Assembly: GCA_013368315.1 (NCBI GenBank)
Contig: JAACJM010000118.1
Location: forward strand, 124,001-188,000
Source of the DNA: Tetrapyrgos nigripes
Lineage: Eukaryota; Basidiomycota; Agaricomycetes; Agaricales; Campanellaceae
DNA length: 64,000 nucleotides
Direction of reading: 5' to 3'
Shown: positions 1 to 11,549 of the stretch, in pieces
Layout of the letters: the number at the start of each line of letters is the position of its first letter
Numbering within the stretch: position 1 is the first letter of the stretch
Made by a program: the position numbers and the translations under genes
Notes under the pieces: generated by a model
The model's input: only the letters and a program-made list of their open reading frames with translations
Told to the model about the DNA's origin: nothing
Databases searched by the model: none

Positions 1-2312
1 CTGAAGCAATTTTTTAAATACCAGATCAAGATCAAAAGATGAGTTGGTAAGATACTTACTTCGACGTTATCCGCAATGAGGAAATCTCCCGTCGCCCAAG
101 TATGAGCAAAGCAAAACCTGCGGTCATACAACAAGTTGGAGAGCAAATCAACAATCCTTGCTTCTTCTTCCTGTGTAGCATCACTGATCCCGACGTTAGT
201 CGCTTTGAACTTCGTCACCCATTGCGGCCTGTTGATCGGCGATCAGACACCGCTCGCTGTCATATCAGCAAAAAGAACGTACCAAGGATCGTTCCATCGC
301 AATACTTCATGACCAGTAAGCTCATTTTGCATGACCAAGGGGAGTTTGAGATGATCTCCTCCAAACACCGCGTTCTTGGGCGTGAACACCGTGAAGTCCT
401 TGGACGAAAGTAGCTCTTTCTGCAAATGAGTCACTCCGTATCGCAGGATTTCAGCTGTATTCGTCAAAAGAGTTTGGCCACCTTCTTGGTTCCCTGGTGC
501 CTGAATGCATTGAAAGACCTGGAACTGAGGAGAATCACTCGTCATTCGTCCATGTTCGTCGGTCTTAGTCTTGAAAAGACCTGCGAGAATTGGACGGAAT
601 GAGTGAGCATAGAAAAAAAATACAAAGATGAGCACGTACCGTCGTAATGCATAGGCATCGCTTCGCATGTAAGTGTGCTATTTACGTCCCAGTTGGAGTT
701 CTCTTTCAGCTCGAAAATAGCCCCATAAGCTGGCCAGCGCCTAAATCGACAGTCAGAACGACTTTGAAATGAGACCTAGAGTATAAAAGCCCATACAGGA
801 TTGGTCCTAGCTCTTCGGATTTCTTGATCATATCGTCACGATCAACCTGGGAGAATCCACGGAGGAGTACACAGGAGTGTACACCCAAGAGCGTACGCAG
901 TTTGTTCATGGGTAGATCATTCAAGGACAGGCTGTCGGATGGTGAACAAGAGATGGTCAATCCGAATGGGAAGTTTCGAGTGAATGAAATCTGCGCGTCC
1001 AGTTGTGATCCAAATGAGTACACTGTGGACTTCTCGCGAATGTAATAAGGTCGGCCGTGTTTCAAAACAACCTCGTAATTCTTCTTGTCGAACGATTGGA
1101 GGGGACCGATTTGGAGGCGTCCGTCAGCAGCCTCGTATATGACGTTGTGCCACTGTCAAAGCATTTAATATATGCCTAAAAGATCAAGTACGAAAAAGGT
1201 ACTTACTGGTGTAGCGGACATTTTTGTACCCGGGAAGAGATTCAAAGCGAATTTCGGACCTTCGTTGGGATGCTCATGACAGCTTAAGCGGACACAAGAA
1301 GGGAATTTCGCTCGGACAAGATCGGAGAATTTCTTAACGGAAAGATCAGCTCTAAGTGTCGTGAGTTCATGCCAGAAGAACTCACAGTTCCGTGGACAAT
1401 CATCTTCTTGGCAAGCTGCCGACGGATTTTGTCCTTTTGCTTTCCGGAGAGCGGGTTCTCATTGGGATCCATCATCACGCTCGTTCCGTCTAGATCGAAT
1501 TCCAAGAACTTGAGGTATCCTCGGTAGGTTCTTAGTACCCCGGAATCATTTCTGATGCTGTCCTCGATATTGTAGCACGAAATATCGTGGGCAAGGAATT
1601 GAGAGCGGATTATGGGGGCGTAGCGAACGTACTCTTCCAGGGTCATCTCGTTCGAATCGACAGAGAGGACATCACCCTCAATCAAATCCGCAAGCCTCAC
1701 AAACGTGATGTGGTTCAGGTTGCTTTCTACGCACATTTTACGTAGCTCGGCATTGTAGAGGTAGACGCTGGCGTCATCCTGTTCAAGAAGTTCTAGCCTT
1801 AGACATCAGAAAATTGGATTTTCAAGAGTAAAAGTGATAGGAAAAGCCTCACCACCGTACACAATCCCGTCGCTTACTATGCGAACGACAGCACCGGGCG
1901 CATAATCGTCCTCGACGGCGGCAGCAAGGGCTTCGAGCCTATGGAGAAGGAGCTCTTCTCCCAGATCAGGAAGACGGCCAAGGACTTTTCGCGCACTAGG
2001 ACTCTTGAAAGGAAATCCAGGAAAAACAAGCTCGATCTTCTCCTCTTTTTGGACGTAACGGGAGAGAACGTTATACAGGTAGCGGCGTCCACGCACTTCG
2101 AAGCGGTTGTCTTTTCCATCTAGGAAAAGGTAGTGAGAGATGACCTCCGTGAGCCGGGCTGCTTTGTCTAGAAGCCCAGAAGTGAGCCACCAAGGGCGAT
2201 GGGCTTTACCGACGATGGCAGCAGGAGCAGTCCCTGTAGGCTTGCCATTGGAGTCGAGCTTGATTTCGGACGGAGGTTGCATGAATTCTGATGGCGAGAC
2301 GCAGACAACCAT
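1..2312 (-). CDS. Isocyanide synthase-TauD dioxygenase fusion, 3' end off window
   Basis: Seven exons join in phase: 2312-1853, 1792-1386, 1332-1207, 1152-797, 740-640, 580-283, 228-60. The intron starting at base 59 appears to end at base 1, so the last exon is outside. The N-terminal half is a DIT1/PvcA isocyanide synthase: FPFKSP, LPDLGE, IVSDG, RLSCHEH, NLFPG and TPWHNV appear in family order. The C-terminal half is an Fe(II)/2-oxoglutarate TauD-type dioxygenase: VLLRGF, the HxD metal motif in PMHYDG, and FAHTWATGD. The distal His and Arg of the metal/cosubstrate site should lie in the missing exon. Known synthases of this family make an isonitrile from an amino acid and ribulose 5-phosphate. 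The fused dioxygenase resembles PvcB, which desaturates or decarboxylates the product; substrate here is unknown. ATG 2312 is the first in-frame start giving a sensible N-terminus. No stop or frameshift is seen. Fused ICS-dioxygenase proteins are known in Aspergillus. Confidence 0.9.
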
Positions 2313-2333
2313 TGGTCGACAGAGGGAGCAGTG

Positions 2334-2344
2334 TGTATATATGC
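2334..2344 (-). promoter_or_regulatory. Possible TATA box of the isocyanide synthase gene
   Basis: Reading the minus strand, CATATATAC lies about 25 bases before the ATG at 2312. It is the only TATA-like run close to the start, but the spacing implies a very short leader, so this is weak. Confidence 0.3.
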
Positions 2345-3237
2345 GTGTATCACAGCAGTATCTGCCTTTTAAGATGATCAAGGAGACCAGCTGTGACCGT
2401 AGACGATATTGCCATCCCAGAAGTGCCTGTGACATGAGACATAAATGTATGGAATCAGATGTCGATATGTCCATTTGCGCACCCATGCCTAGTAGAGTTC
2501 AACAACCAAAATAGGCAGAGCCCCAATGCCGTGGCCCGGCGTATCCTTTACTGAGAAAATGTATACCTTACAAAAGAGTATGCCTTTTGTGAGAGTAGTT
2601 TGGCAGGGAATATGGATTTTGTTCCTCGACAAATGTATGCATTACAAGGGAGTATGCCGTGGCAGCCGTATGCCAGAAGAGGGAGTTGACTGTACTGAAC
2701 ACGAGTATATCGTCCGGAACGGTACAAATTAGACTCGTTCTCTGCCGGTTCGTAGAAAAGCGCCCTGGGTGCGCGATCGTTCTTTCGAACGACCGGCAGA
2801 GTTCGAATGGAACAGAGCCTAGTTACAAATTTCCAATGAAACGAGGAGACAGTGTCAGAGAAAGTAATGGAGCAGTCTGGCAGAGGTAATGCACCGAAAA
2901 ATTTCGAGTGTAAGGCTGGCAGGCGGGCAGGACAGAGTCTAAACTCTGTTATCGACCCTTCGGAGGATTCTTCTGATCCAAGAGCATCCGCTGAAACCAC
3001 AGCACTCTTAGTCATACTCCTAAGCGTCTGGACGGCAGGGGAAATCGAACGAATTGATAATTCGATCGTTGAATGGATATGGAAGGATATCAACCAGACG
3101 GGAGTAACGGCAACGGACCGGATGTATCGATTGGAGATCTCGCGTACTCCGAATCGGAGGTCTCCAAAGCGGTCACCCGCTGCGTCAAAAACGAGGCACA
3201 AGATTCGAAAGCTTTCGGACATTGGATCTAATTAGTG
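2345..3237. other. Upstream region of the isocyanide synthase gene, no gene recognised
   Basis: Open frames on both strands (2548-3222 minus, 2852-3235 plus) overlap each other and show no motif. Two imperfect 24-bp direct repeats occur near 2561 and 2634 (GTATRCMTTACAARRGAGTA type). The stretch also holds one CCGANTCGG palindrome, listed separately. Confidence 0.5.
3146..3160. promoter_or_regulatory. Palindrome ACTCCGAATCGGAG upstream of ICS
   Basis: The core CCG-N3-CGG is an everted CGG pair of the kind bound by Zn2Cys6 factors. The same extended palindrome recurs at 3694 and, three times as the core, upstream of the P450 at 18560. Function is inferred. Confidence 0.4.
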
Positions 3238-3370
3238 ACTACCATATTTAGTACTCGTGGGAATGAGAATGGTTTAATACCAACTGGTCGCTATCGCAAA
3301 TCGCACTTAGCACGCTTCCTCCCCAGACAAAACTTCATGTAAGGAGCCAAACCTAAAGGTTCGGCAATCA
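3238..3370 (-). repeat. Dispersed repeat, partner at 42430-42520
   Basis: Read on the minus strand, this starts with GCCGAACCTTTAGGTTTGGC and ends near GTACTAAATATGG. The plus strand at 42430-42520 carries the same blocks in the same order with a shortened centre. It is probably a fragment of a larger transposon; no coding content is claimed. Confidence 0.7.
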
Positions 3371-3693
3371 AAAAAAAAGGGCCTAGAGCGGCAGCCCTGA
3401 GTACAGCGTTCCGACCAGTTTTCAGGCTGGTTACTGGGTGATCCCAATCGTGTGGTATACTTAGCCCCTTGACTTTTTTTTGGATCATCATGATCAGAAA
3501 GATCTTCAAAAACTCCCTGAAGGAACATTTGAACTTGCGGGCACGCTCGTATACCTGCCTTCGAGACTCCCAACTGTGGCCGAAATACTGCCATGAGAGC
3601 GCCATTAACCCATTTGTCGAGACTATAGAACGTCGATATTCAGTATGGGAAGTGGCGGCGGCGCTGAAATTTAGGTGCTTGAGAAAAACAAGC

Positions 3694-3708
3694 ACTCCGA
3701 GTCGGAGG
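3694..3708. promoter_or_regulatory. Second CCGANTCGG palindrome upstream of ICS
   Basis: ACTCCGAGTCGGAG, 548 bases from the copy at 3146. See the finding on shared palindromes. Confidence 0.35.
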
Positions 3709-3835
3709 AGTTTCAGCCCTAGTATGAGAGTCGCCACGATGACTGACCTTGTTGCTGAGGACAGCTTTCGGATAATATAAGACTTAGCGCTCAAAGATCG
3801 GAGAGTCACAGGACCAACAATTGGACTAGTAACTT

Positions 3836-5096
3836 TACTGGGGTAAAGAGTCATCGCTTCGCGTGGCAAGTTACGAGGCCTTTTCATACACATTCATAGA
3901 ATTTACAACACTACTCAAAAATGCGTCGTTAGGATACACACAGTACACTCAATGAAGATCCTGATATATGGGTGTATTGACTTGCACAAAGGGTTGGTAC
4001 AAGCAGAAGTCAGACGACTGAGAACTAGTGGTGCTAAAATTATCTCTAAGTCCGTATTTACTAATTAGCTAGTAAGGATACATTGGACGGCGGAACGCTG
4101 AAAAGTCAACGACAATAAAAGAGCATACTACCGAATGAACAATGTCAACTTCGAGTGATTTAAGCTGAAATTAAGTGTCAGTGTTAACCCCTATCCTGAG
4201 TGAAAGAAAGCACACACTGGCAAGCAGCATGTATGGGCGCTTTAGTATCCTGTTCTTCCTACCAGCGAATGGGCCTGCGTATACACGCCTTGTAGTCGGC
4301 TGTTGATGGGGGTGCAATTCTGGGTGATGTTGGTGATTAAGAACGATAGCCTGAACAAAATTGCGCACTATGGAGGAGGAGGCATAGGTGGAAGTGGGAG
4401 CGAAGAAGCGAAGAAGGGGAGGGTGGTACTTGGTGACGACATCCAGGACGTATCATGTGAGGACAGGTTCTAGACTGATCCTTCGGTTGTTGGTATTGTA
4501 GGAGACCAGCAATAGCAAACCATAGTTATGCCAAGAATTTGAAAAGGGTACCGGTCGTGTATCATATTCTCCAGCTCTGTGTTAGCAGATTTTCAGCAAT
4601 GATAGACCAGCCAAGAACAACAAATATATCAATCATTATAAGCAAGACGCTAGCCAAAGGAAAACAATGTAGTATCCAAGGTCAACGCACTTTCCGGAGA
4701 ACAATTAGATTAAATATTGACCCTCTTCTCCCTCTTTACAATCCTCGTTTGCTGGGCTTGACATTGACATCCACCTGCTGAATCCTGTTGCTTGAAGTAC
4801 GTAAGAGAGCAAAAACAGAGAGCTGATTTTGTTGGAGGGTTCTAAATCTGTACTCGAGACGAAGGCAAGCTTGAGGGACGGGATATTGGAGAAACAAGAC
4901 ATGACGTCGTGGTTCAAGTCAGCGTCATTAGTCCTTGGACCCGGTCCAGACTGAGTCTAGGCAATTCGGTTGTCTTAGAGACCGCAATAGAAATCTGCAG
5001 GCGTGGGAAGATAGCAAAAGTCGACCTAAGTTAACTCGGCCTTTAAGAGGCCTCGTAACATCCACCCAATTCGACAATTTTAAAATAAATAAGTGA
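3836..5096 (+). repeat. Copy 1 of the GTTACGAGGCC-ended dispersed repeat
   Basis: The left block (GGGGTAAAGAGTCATCGCTTCGC, then GTTACGAGGCC at 3870-3880) and the right block (a 186-bp segment at 4911-5096 holding GGCCTCGTAAC at 5049-5059) recur in the same order at 12482-12815 and, inverted, at 34381-34865. The 11-bp ends are inverted repeats of each other. The 1.2 kb between them has only short, unrecognised frames. It looks like a non-autonomous element or its relic. Confidence 0.55.
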
Positions 5097-5098
5097 TC
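4907..5098 (+). repeat. First unit of a 193-bp tandem duplication
   Basis: The unit runs from CGTGGTTCAAG to AATAAGTGA. A second unit begins at 5099 and is interrupted by the hAT element at 5112, resuming at 7701 and ending at 7878. The two units differ at only a few positions, for example TTTAAGAGG against TTTAAGCGG. Confidence 0.9.
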
Positions 5099-5103
5099 GT
5101 CGT

Positions 5104-5111
5104 GGTTCAAG
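5104..5111. repeat. 8-bp target site duplication GGTTCAAG, left copy
   Basis: The identical octamer follows the element at 7693-7700. Eight base pairs is the hAT superfamily size. Confidence 0.9.
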
Positions 5112-7692
5112 TACTGTGCATGGCAACGGCAGTGAGTTCTGCCAAATGCCGGCTGCCACCCTGGCAGCTGCCATCCTGCAAAGGACATAGGCTGGCAGCT
5201 GCTGGCAAGTATTTTTTGTGTATTTTCCGAAATGGGAACAATGGCCTGCAGCGAGACTAAATAAGTTTCATTTTGTTCTACTAATTCAGCAATCCATGTA
5301 ATAGATAGATATAAATATTCATTTTTGCATCCCCAGCATTACCTATCCTCCGATCTACACTATGCCGGCACAGGTGGTTCCAGTGTTCTGGAATTCATCT
5401 TGAACTACTTCTCTAAAGTAAAACAACTCAAAAACAAGTCCGGGCGCAGTCTCTACAAATGCAACTTCTGCAATATTGAGCTCGAACATCGTGACAACTG
5501 ACTTCCGAAGCATATCTCAGATATCCGTTCCTGTTCGGACACCACAGACACCGTTCGTGAAGAGGCCCTCGAATTCCTCAAAGATCGCAGCTCTACCGTT
5601 GCTAGACCCAGGAACAAGAAGCGTAAAGGAGAAGAAGGACCTCTCGACACCTTTTTTGATCGTTCTCTTACTGCACGAGAAGAAGAAGAAGCCGAAAAGC
5701 TACTGTTGCGTGGCTGGGTATCTTCTAACCATACATTTCTATCCGTCGGTGACCCCTATTTCCTAAAATTCCTTCATTTTCTCCATCCATCATATTCTCT
5801 GCCAACACCATATGTGCTTCGGACTTGCATCTTTGACTCAGAGGCAGCGCAAGTCAAGAAAGAGGAGATGGATGAATTAAAGGGGCATATGAATATGACG
5901 CTTTTGATTGATGGTTGGGAAGATCTTCTGAAGTGTAGTATCTATGGGACGGTGGCTTCCCAGGTCGATCAGGAACCAGTCGTACTGGCTTTGAATGATC
6001 TGACTGGGAAACGTGCTTCTGCAGATGGTGTATATGAATGTGCACTTTCATCTTTGAACAGCATGGGTCTTGGAGATGGGAGGAACTTCATTGCAGTCAC
6101 CACAGATAATCCTACAACAATGATATCTTTTCGTAACAAATTCGAGCGCAAATTTCCATGGGTCATCACTCTCCCTTGCTTTCTCCATCAGCTCAACACA
6201 ACTATTGGGGAGATATGCCTTTATCCAGCTATGAAGACTACCATTTCTCGTAGCACCCGAATCGTCACCTTTTTCAATGGATCTCATTATTGGGGAGGCC
6301 AGCTCAAGGAGGAAGCAGCTCGACAAGGTATCACTCGTGGTTTTACCAAGAACTGCGAGTCTCGTTGGTATGCTCTGGTTCTGCATTGCTGCAGTGTAAA
6401 GGGTTACCGTTATCCTCTCGTCACTATTTGTTGCCGCCCGGATGCAAACGAAAAGGAAAATGGATTCTCCTGCATCAAAGCTGAGGTAATCGAAATTGTC
6501 CAGGCAACAACCACCTTCTGGAAACAGCTGGATCAGCTCATCAGGGTCACCAAGCTGCTGGTTGATGCAATTGGGAATCTTGAGAGCCGAGAAGCCAATC
6601 TTGCTGACTGCATGCTAGAGATGATTCGATGTGCTCGTTTCATCTCTGAGATGAAGCTAGAGCAAGGAGATGATGCCGATTTTCTTGATAATGCGAAGAC
6701 TGTTCTTAACAAACGTTTTCGGCGCATGAACACACCTATCCATTCCCTCGCCTTATTCTTACATCCTCTCTGCCAAAAATTGGCCATATCTGATGAAGCT
6801 GGTGGTCGTGATTTGCAATTCATGATTTCCGCTGCTTTAAAGCTCGCATCAAAGTGGAAATGGTCAGCCTGTGATGCTAAGGCCCTTGTAGAGAATATCA
6901 AGGATTATAATCTCTGCAAAGCTCCGTTCATTGGTGGGATGAAGGATGGGAAGGCATACTGGGAATCCCTTTCTGTTGCATCGGATCAGTTACCCCTCAA
7001 GAAACTTGCTATCACAATTTTTCTGATTGTACCATCTTCATCTGATGTCAAGCAGCTTTTCTCGGATCTGGGAGGTATTCAGGTGCCCAAGCAGAACAAT
7101 CTGAACATCAATACCTTTGAAGATCTTGGAAAGATGCGTTGCAATCTCAGACAACATCATCATTCAGAACTACGAGCTCAGGGCAAATCTATTCGCTGTA
7201 AACATGGTCATATGCACACAAAGACATCACCAGGAATCAATACAGCTATTGTTGAAGAAGGCTCGGTAACAGAGTCAGACAATTGGCAGGGTCTGCTTGA
7301 GGTGGATGAGGAGCAGGTTGAAGAGGAAGATGTTGAGGCATCGTTTGATAGTTTGGAGAAGGAGATTGAGGTAGAGAAAGATATAGAGTTGAAGTTGGAG
7401 TTGGAGGAGGAACTCGCAACTTTGGATATTGTTGAAGGGAAGCTTTATGACTTCAGTGACTTCATGAGCTCGAAAAGGTGGACAAGGGGGTGGAGCCTAA
7501 GGGCTTCAATGACGAGATTAATGTTTTGAATGATTCAGCAGATAGTACATGGGATCCGAAAAGTTTATTGCGAGAATTAGGAATGTAAAGATTAAAATAG
7601 AATTTATCCTTGATTTTTTGCTGCCATCCACCTGCCATCCACCTGCCATTCGCCAGCTGCCACGATCTCAAGACGACTTGCCATACACACTA
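5112..7692 (+). mobile_element. hAT DNA transposon, 2581 bp
   Basis: It is flanked by GGTTCAAG on both sides. The ends are 15-bp inverted repeats matching at 13 of 15 positions: TACTGTGCATGGCAA on the left, TAGTGTGTATGGCAA on the right read inward. Subterminal GGCAGCTG and TGCCA motifs cluster at both ends (5130-5210 and 7619-7675), as in other hAT elements. It carries a transposase frame with a BED finger and a dimerisation region. Confidence 0.93.
5340..7529 (+). pseudogene. hAT transposase (BED finger, DUF659, hAT dimerisation), one premature stop
   Basis: The frame opens near 5340 after a probable 3' splice site. A BED-type zinc finger is visible (YKCNFCN, then EHRDN and LPKHIS). TGA at 5499-5501 interrupts it between the Cys and His halves; CGA or another codon probably stood there. 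From 5502 the frame is open to 7529. It includes the DUF659 segment LLIDGWEDLLKCSIYGTVA and the C-terminal dimerisation block ending in SDVKQLFSDLGG. Past about 7475 a different frame reads as a more natural tail to 7587, suggesting a second lesion. The stop would leave any downstream product without a complete finger. Confidence 0.85.
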
Positions 7693-7700
7693 GGTTCAAG

Positions 7701-7878
7701 TCAGCGTCATTAGTCCTTGGACCCGGTCCAGACTGAGTCTAGGCAATTCGGTTGTCTTAGAGACCGCAATAGAAATCTGCAGGCGTGGGAAGATAGCAAA
7801 AGTCGACCTAAGTTAACTCGGCCTTTAAGCGGCCTCGTAACGTCCACCCAATTCGACAATTTTAAAATAAATAAGTGA
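7701..7878 (+). repeat. Remainder of the second 193-bp unit after the hAT insertion
   Basis: It continues the unit begun at 5099-5111 and contains another right-end block, GGCCTCGTAAC at 7831-7841. Confidence 0.88.
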
Positions 7879-8059
7879 ATACTAATACACCTAAATTCTA
7901 ATTACGAGCCGTCAATACACCTTCCAAAGGCCCCTGCGAAGTAGTAAAGAAATCCCTTATACCCATGAAAGAGGGATGCCAAAATGCACGCCATGTCTTT
8001 CTGAGTGAAACCCCTTCCAACACAATTTGCTTGACCATACTAAAATGGGATGAAAGTTT

Positions 8060-9264
8060 CGGATTATGTTTAAGCCCAGACTCTTCGAACCTCTTTGTTC
8101 ACAGTCAGTGATCTGGAGGGTATTCGGCATCAATCAATATAGACCTCCTGTAGACGACGCAACCTTGCTACTGACATCTCGGAGTCACATGCAAGCAGCA
8201 AGATACGGCAGCTCCCCTCATACCTCTAGATTTCGCGCGAAATCTTCATCTATTTCTACGAAGCTTTGCAGACCTTGGGTTTTGCAACACGAACCAGACT
8301 ACGGCGCTAGAGTGAGCAGTAGCAGTGGTGTCTGTCCTTGCTACTATTGCTAAGATTTCGTCCTCGATGACTTCCATTAAAAAAGGTTTCTCTTTATCTT
8401 TGCCCCCTTAGTCCATCTGTAGCGCAAATAGTGAATTAGTCTCCAAGGTATGGCCAAGTTTTGAGCGATTCCAACTCACGAGGTGATACCAGATATCTTT
8501 GGTTGAGCCTCCTTCCTTAATCCTCGACGAAATGCAGTCTCTGGCAAAGCCGAACATTCGCTTCTTTGCGTTGATCACGTAGGGTAGAAATCCGAGGATC
8601 CTGACCCAGGGTAGGCAGGGAAGCGAGTTAACTGTCCTGTAAAAATACAAATAAATCTCTCCAATACGGCTTCAAAAAGGTTAAGATACGAACTTGAGGA
8701 TAAGTAGAGATAACCAGCTGCATTGCTGGTCTTGATCACCTCGAATTTCTTACCAAATTTGAAGAGAAACCTTATACGAGAGGTATGAAGACCAATGAGG
8801 GTTCAAACAATACGCGCATTTCACCCAATATCGAATCTGGATAGAAGTTATCAGCAGAATTTCAGGATAAATGCTATCTCCACTGGACTGACGTATAATG
8901 AGCGAACTTTTGGGCAATGTTCAACACTTTCCCATCGTTAGCCGCCTGGTCAAGGACCTCAAGCAACTGCGGTCTGCCTGCCAATAATCTCATCATAATC
9001 CTTCAAAGACTCGGCACTAAACGCTCTATTCTACCGCTGTCGACGACGAAAATGATCCTGTCCCATTAAGAACAAAAGATTGGGTGGTCGATCTGGTTCC
9101 TTTCGGATGGTATAAACTGCAGATTCGGCACCCGAAACAAGGAGTACCAAACTAAGGATGCAGTTTTTTGCATTCATCCCTCGGTTTTCCATATACGCTA
9201 GAAACAATATCGCTGCCGATATAAGATATCTCGTTTGTGCCTGCCAACTTAGAAGACAATGCAT
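8060..9264 (-). pseudogene. Decayed cytochrome P450
   Basis: Blocks in P450 order appear on the minus strand. An N-terminal hydrophobic segment lies at 9264-9100. RPQLLEVLDQAANDGKVL lies near 8960-8890. LPWVRILGFLPYVIN through GGSTKDIWYHL lies at 8620-8465. After a 63-bp intron comes EDEILAIVARTDTTATA, the I helix, near 8370-8310, and finally GELPYLAACM near 8200. Stops break the frame, for example after LRRNR and at AACM-stop where a K-helix ExxR is expected. The I-helix glycine before TDTT is arginine. No heme-binding cysteine loop was found. It resembles the basidiomycete P450 clan with the GATTKDLWYHL-type motif. It lies between the ICS and methyltransferase genes. Confidence 0.8.
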
Positions 9265-10246
9265 GATGCGTGACCGTTGACAGCAGAGAAATCCATTATG
9301 ACATACGTACCCGTACGAACCATTGGCCCGTATTGATCACGTTATTCCTTCAAGACCCGCTGCAAATTCCCCATGGTCGCAATATAGAAGCTCCATAACT
9401 TGGTCACTCGAGCAAATCATGGTCTAGGCACGTCTGCGAGTGGGTGAAAGGGCGAAAGGCAATAGAGAACTGCGGAGCTGGCCATTGTTAGGAAAAATAT
9501 AGCGTATGATGCTGAGATCGAGGTAAACGTTCCGTCTCCTACTATGAGGACTAAGATAGCGGGCTGCGGAAGCAGTGATGCTACCATGACAGTGACAGTG
9601 GTCGAGTCTCGTTCATATCTTTTCCAATATCAGTGGCTGGCCTAGATGGTGTTTCAGATGAAGCTCGATCAGAGTAGATAAGAAAAGAAGCCTCATCAAG
9701 CTCAAAAATATGCTACCGAGAGCAATCATCGTACTAGTGCCGAGCAAGCCATCCCAAGGATAGCTGCTGGTCTTTCAATAAACCGTGAGATTTGAATTGA
9801 CGAGGAAAACAAGAGAGCGCAACTAGCTTCAACTGGGGCAAGACTCCGGAGGCAAGTGTCCACATCATCAGTTTGTGGCGGAAAATCATTTCTGGGTCAC
9901 ATAAACTTAATTCGAGGGGAAATGATTCATCAAAGAAGATGATTGGAGACTTGCCGAAGTGGTTATGCCTCGAAGTCATACCAAACACACTGTAAAGGTG
10001 AGCAGTGAGGTGATTCGAATGTTCTCTCGCATCAATTCACCTCAAAAGTCGATTTCAATTCAGAAACCTGGTAAAAGATCCGTATACTGTATTAAACCGT
10101 AATACTGCCGTATCAGTACCCGTCCCGCATCGTACAAGCTTCCAGATGGACCCGTACGAATACGAGGACGGGTACACCGTACCAGTACTGGACCCGTAAA
10201 AAATACGGGTGTGCCAGTATTACTGGACGGCGCGGAGCCCTAAATC
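9265..10246. other. Gap without recognised gene, CGTAC-rich palindromic stretch near its end
   Basis: Short frames only. At 10095-10225 the sequence is a dense mixture of CCCGTAC, GTACGGG and TACCAGTAC motifs, with GTAATACTG on one end and its inverse on the other. This is probably the remnant of a small inverted-repeat element; no matching target duplication was found. Confidence 0.45.
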
Positions 10247-10257
10247 CTATATATAAG
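10247..10257 (+). promoter_or_regulatory. TATA box of the methyltransferase gene
   Basis: CCTATATATAAGG lies about 50 bases before the ATG at 10304. Confidence 0.6.
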
Positions 10258-10303
10258 GCTGTTTGTTCAATCTGTAGCACACGCACGCCATCTCCATTCT
10301 ATA

Positions 10304-11257
10304 ATGTCCACTGAAAACCAAGCCGTTTATGAAGCCATAGGTAAAAACCAACAGGAAGGCCAAAGGTGGGTCACCTGGATTTTATATGTAATCCGCATCT
10401 TTTGACTTTTTGTTTTAACTTTGACCTAGGTTGGAAGAGCAGTATCCTTTGTTTAAGAAATACATCCGCAGGGATAGAGTCATTTTTGACGAAGCTGTGA
10501 CTCTGGGAGACAATGCAGTTGTTTTAGATGTCGGGACTGGTGCAGGTCTGAACATTGTCACTGTCATCTTACACCGGTGCTAATTGTACATGCATTCGTA
10601 GGTTCATGGGTGCTTGATTTTGCTCAAACCGTGCCTCCCTCCGTCTCCATCCATGCTGTCGACATCTCCACTACCTTCTTCCCGACAATCCATCCCCAAA
10701 ACATCGTTTTTGCAAAGCATTCAGGCACTGCCCTTCCCCAAACCTGGACAGACAAGTTCGATTTTATCAATCAGAACTTACTCGCCGGCTGCCTGACTGG
10801 AGATGACTGGATCCAAAACCTGCAGGAACTCTTTCGAGTCACAAAACCAGGCGGACACATCCAACTATTCGAGCCTAGCTTCGCCAGCTGGGACTGTCCC
10901 CCTAATTCTGCGAATGGAAAGATGAAATCGATGTACAAAGTATTATTCGACAATACTTCTCTGATCTACGATCTCGGAGTAAAACTGCCTCAAATGCTCC
11001 TGGATACTGGATTTGTTGACGTAGGTCAACACAAGAGCACGTTTCCTGTCAATATGAATGATGGTGTACCGGTGCAGCAGTGTGTAGGTATGATGATTCG
11101 ATGGTTGCGCAATCTTCAGCCGCCTATACTTCGTTTGGGGTTACTAGGCAGTGCTGAAGAGTATGAATCATTGTTGAAGGAAATACAGGAAGAATGGAAT
11201 CACGGTGTTCCCACCGAAAATTTCTTCGTGATTCATGCTAGGAAACCTGTAGCGTAG
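10304..11257 (+). CDS. Class I SAM-dependent methyltransferase
   Basis: Three exons in phase: 10304-10365, 10430-10545, 10602-11257, giving about 277 residues. The SAM motif I reads VLDVGTGAGSW, followed by HAVDIS (motif II area), QNLLAGCLTGDDW and VTKPGGHIQLFEP (motifs IV-V). Length and layout match small-molecule methyltransferases of fungal secondary metabolism (methyltransferase domain 25/11 type). No membrane segment or signal peptide is seen. It sits 8 kb from the isocyanide synthase and 7 kb from the intact P450. O-methylation of an ICS-derived product is a reasonable inference, not shown. The frame is intact. Confidence 0.88.
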
Positions 11258-11549
11258 TTCATTATGGATGGGATATGGCGATGGGATAGACCCATTCGCC
11301 GGAGATTATATGGAATGCCTTCTGCTTTGAAGTTTTTGAAGTAGCTTGGATGAGAGGAGAGAATTTTGCCTCGATTTATTATGGGCTCGGGTTCTATACC
11401 AATGATAATGTACAGTGGTCAAGAAGAAACAGAGCACTAAGACGCATACTTAACCAGAGATGCCGCGTATCATTATGTTGCTAGCTGCCCGCTAACGTGC
11501 CTTACCAAGTCATCTGGCCAGCTTGCCAAAGTGAAAATCTACTAGAAAA

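Noticed and set aside
2548..3222. 224-residue minus-strand protein next to ICS
   Set aside because: Overlapped by frames on the other strand; no domain and atypical composition.
5706..5708. TTG at 5706 as the transposase start
   Set aside because: The same frame is open back to 5502 and continues family sequence before that, so the position is internal.
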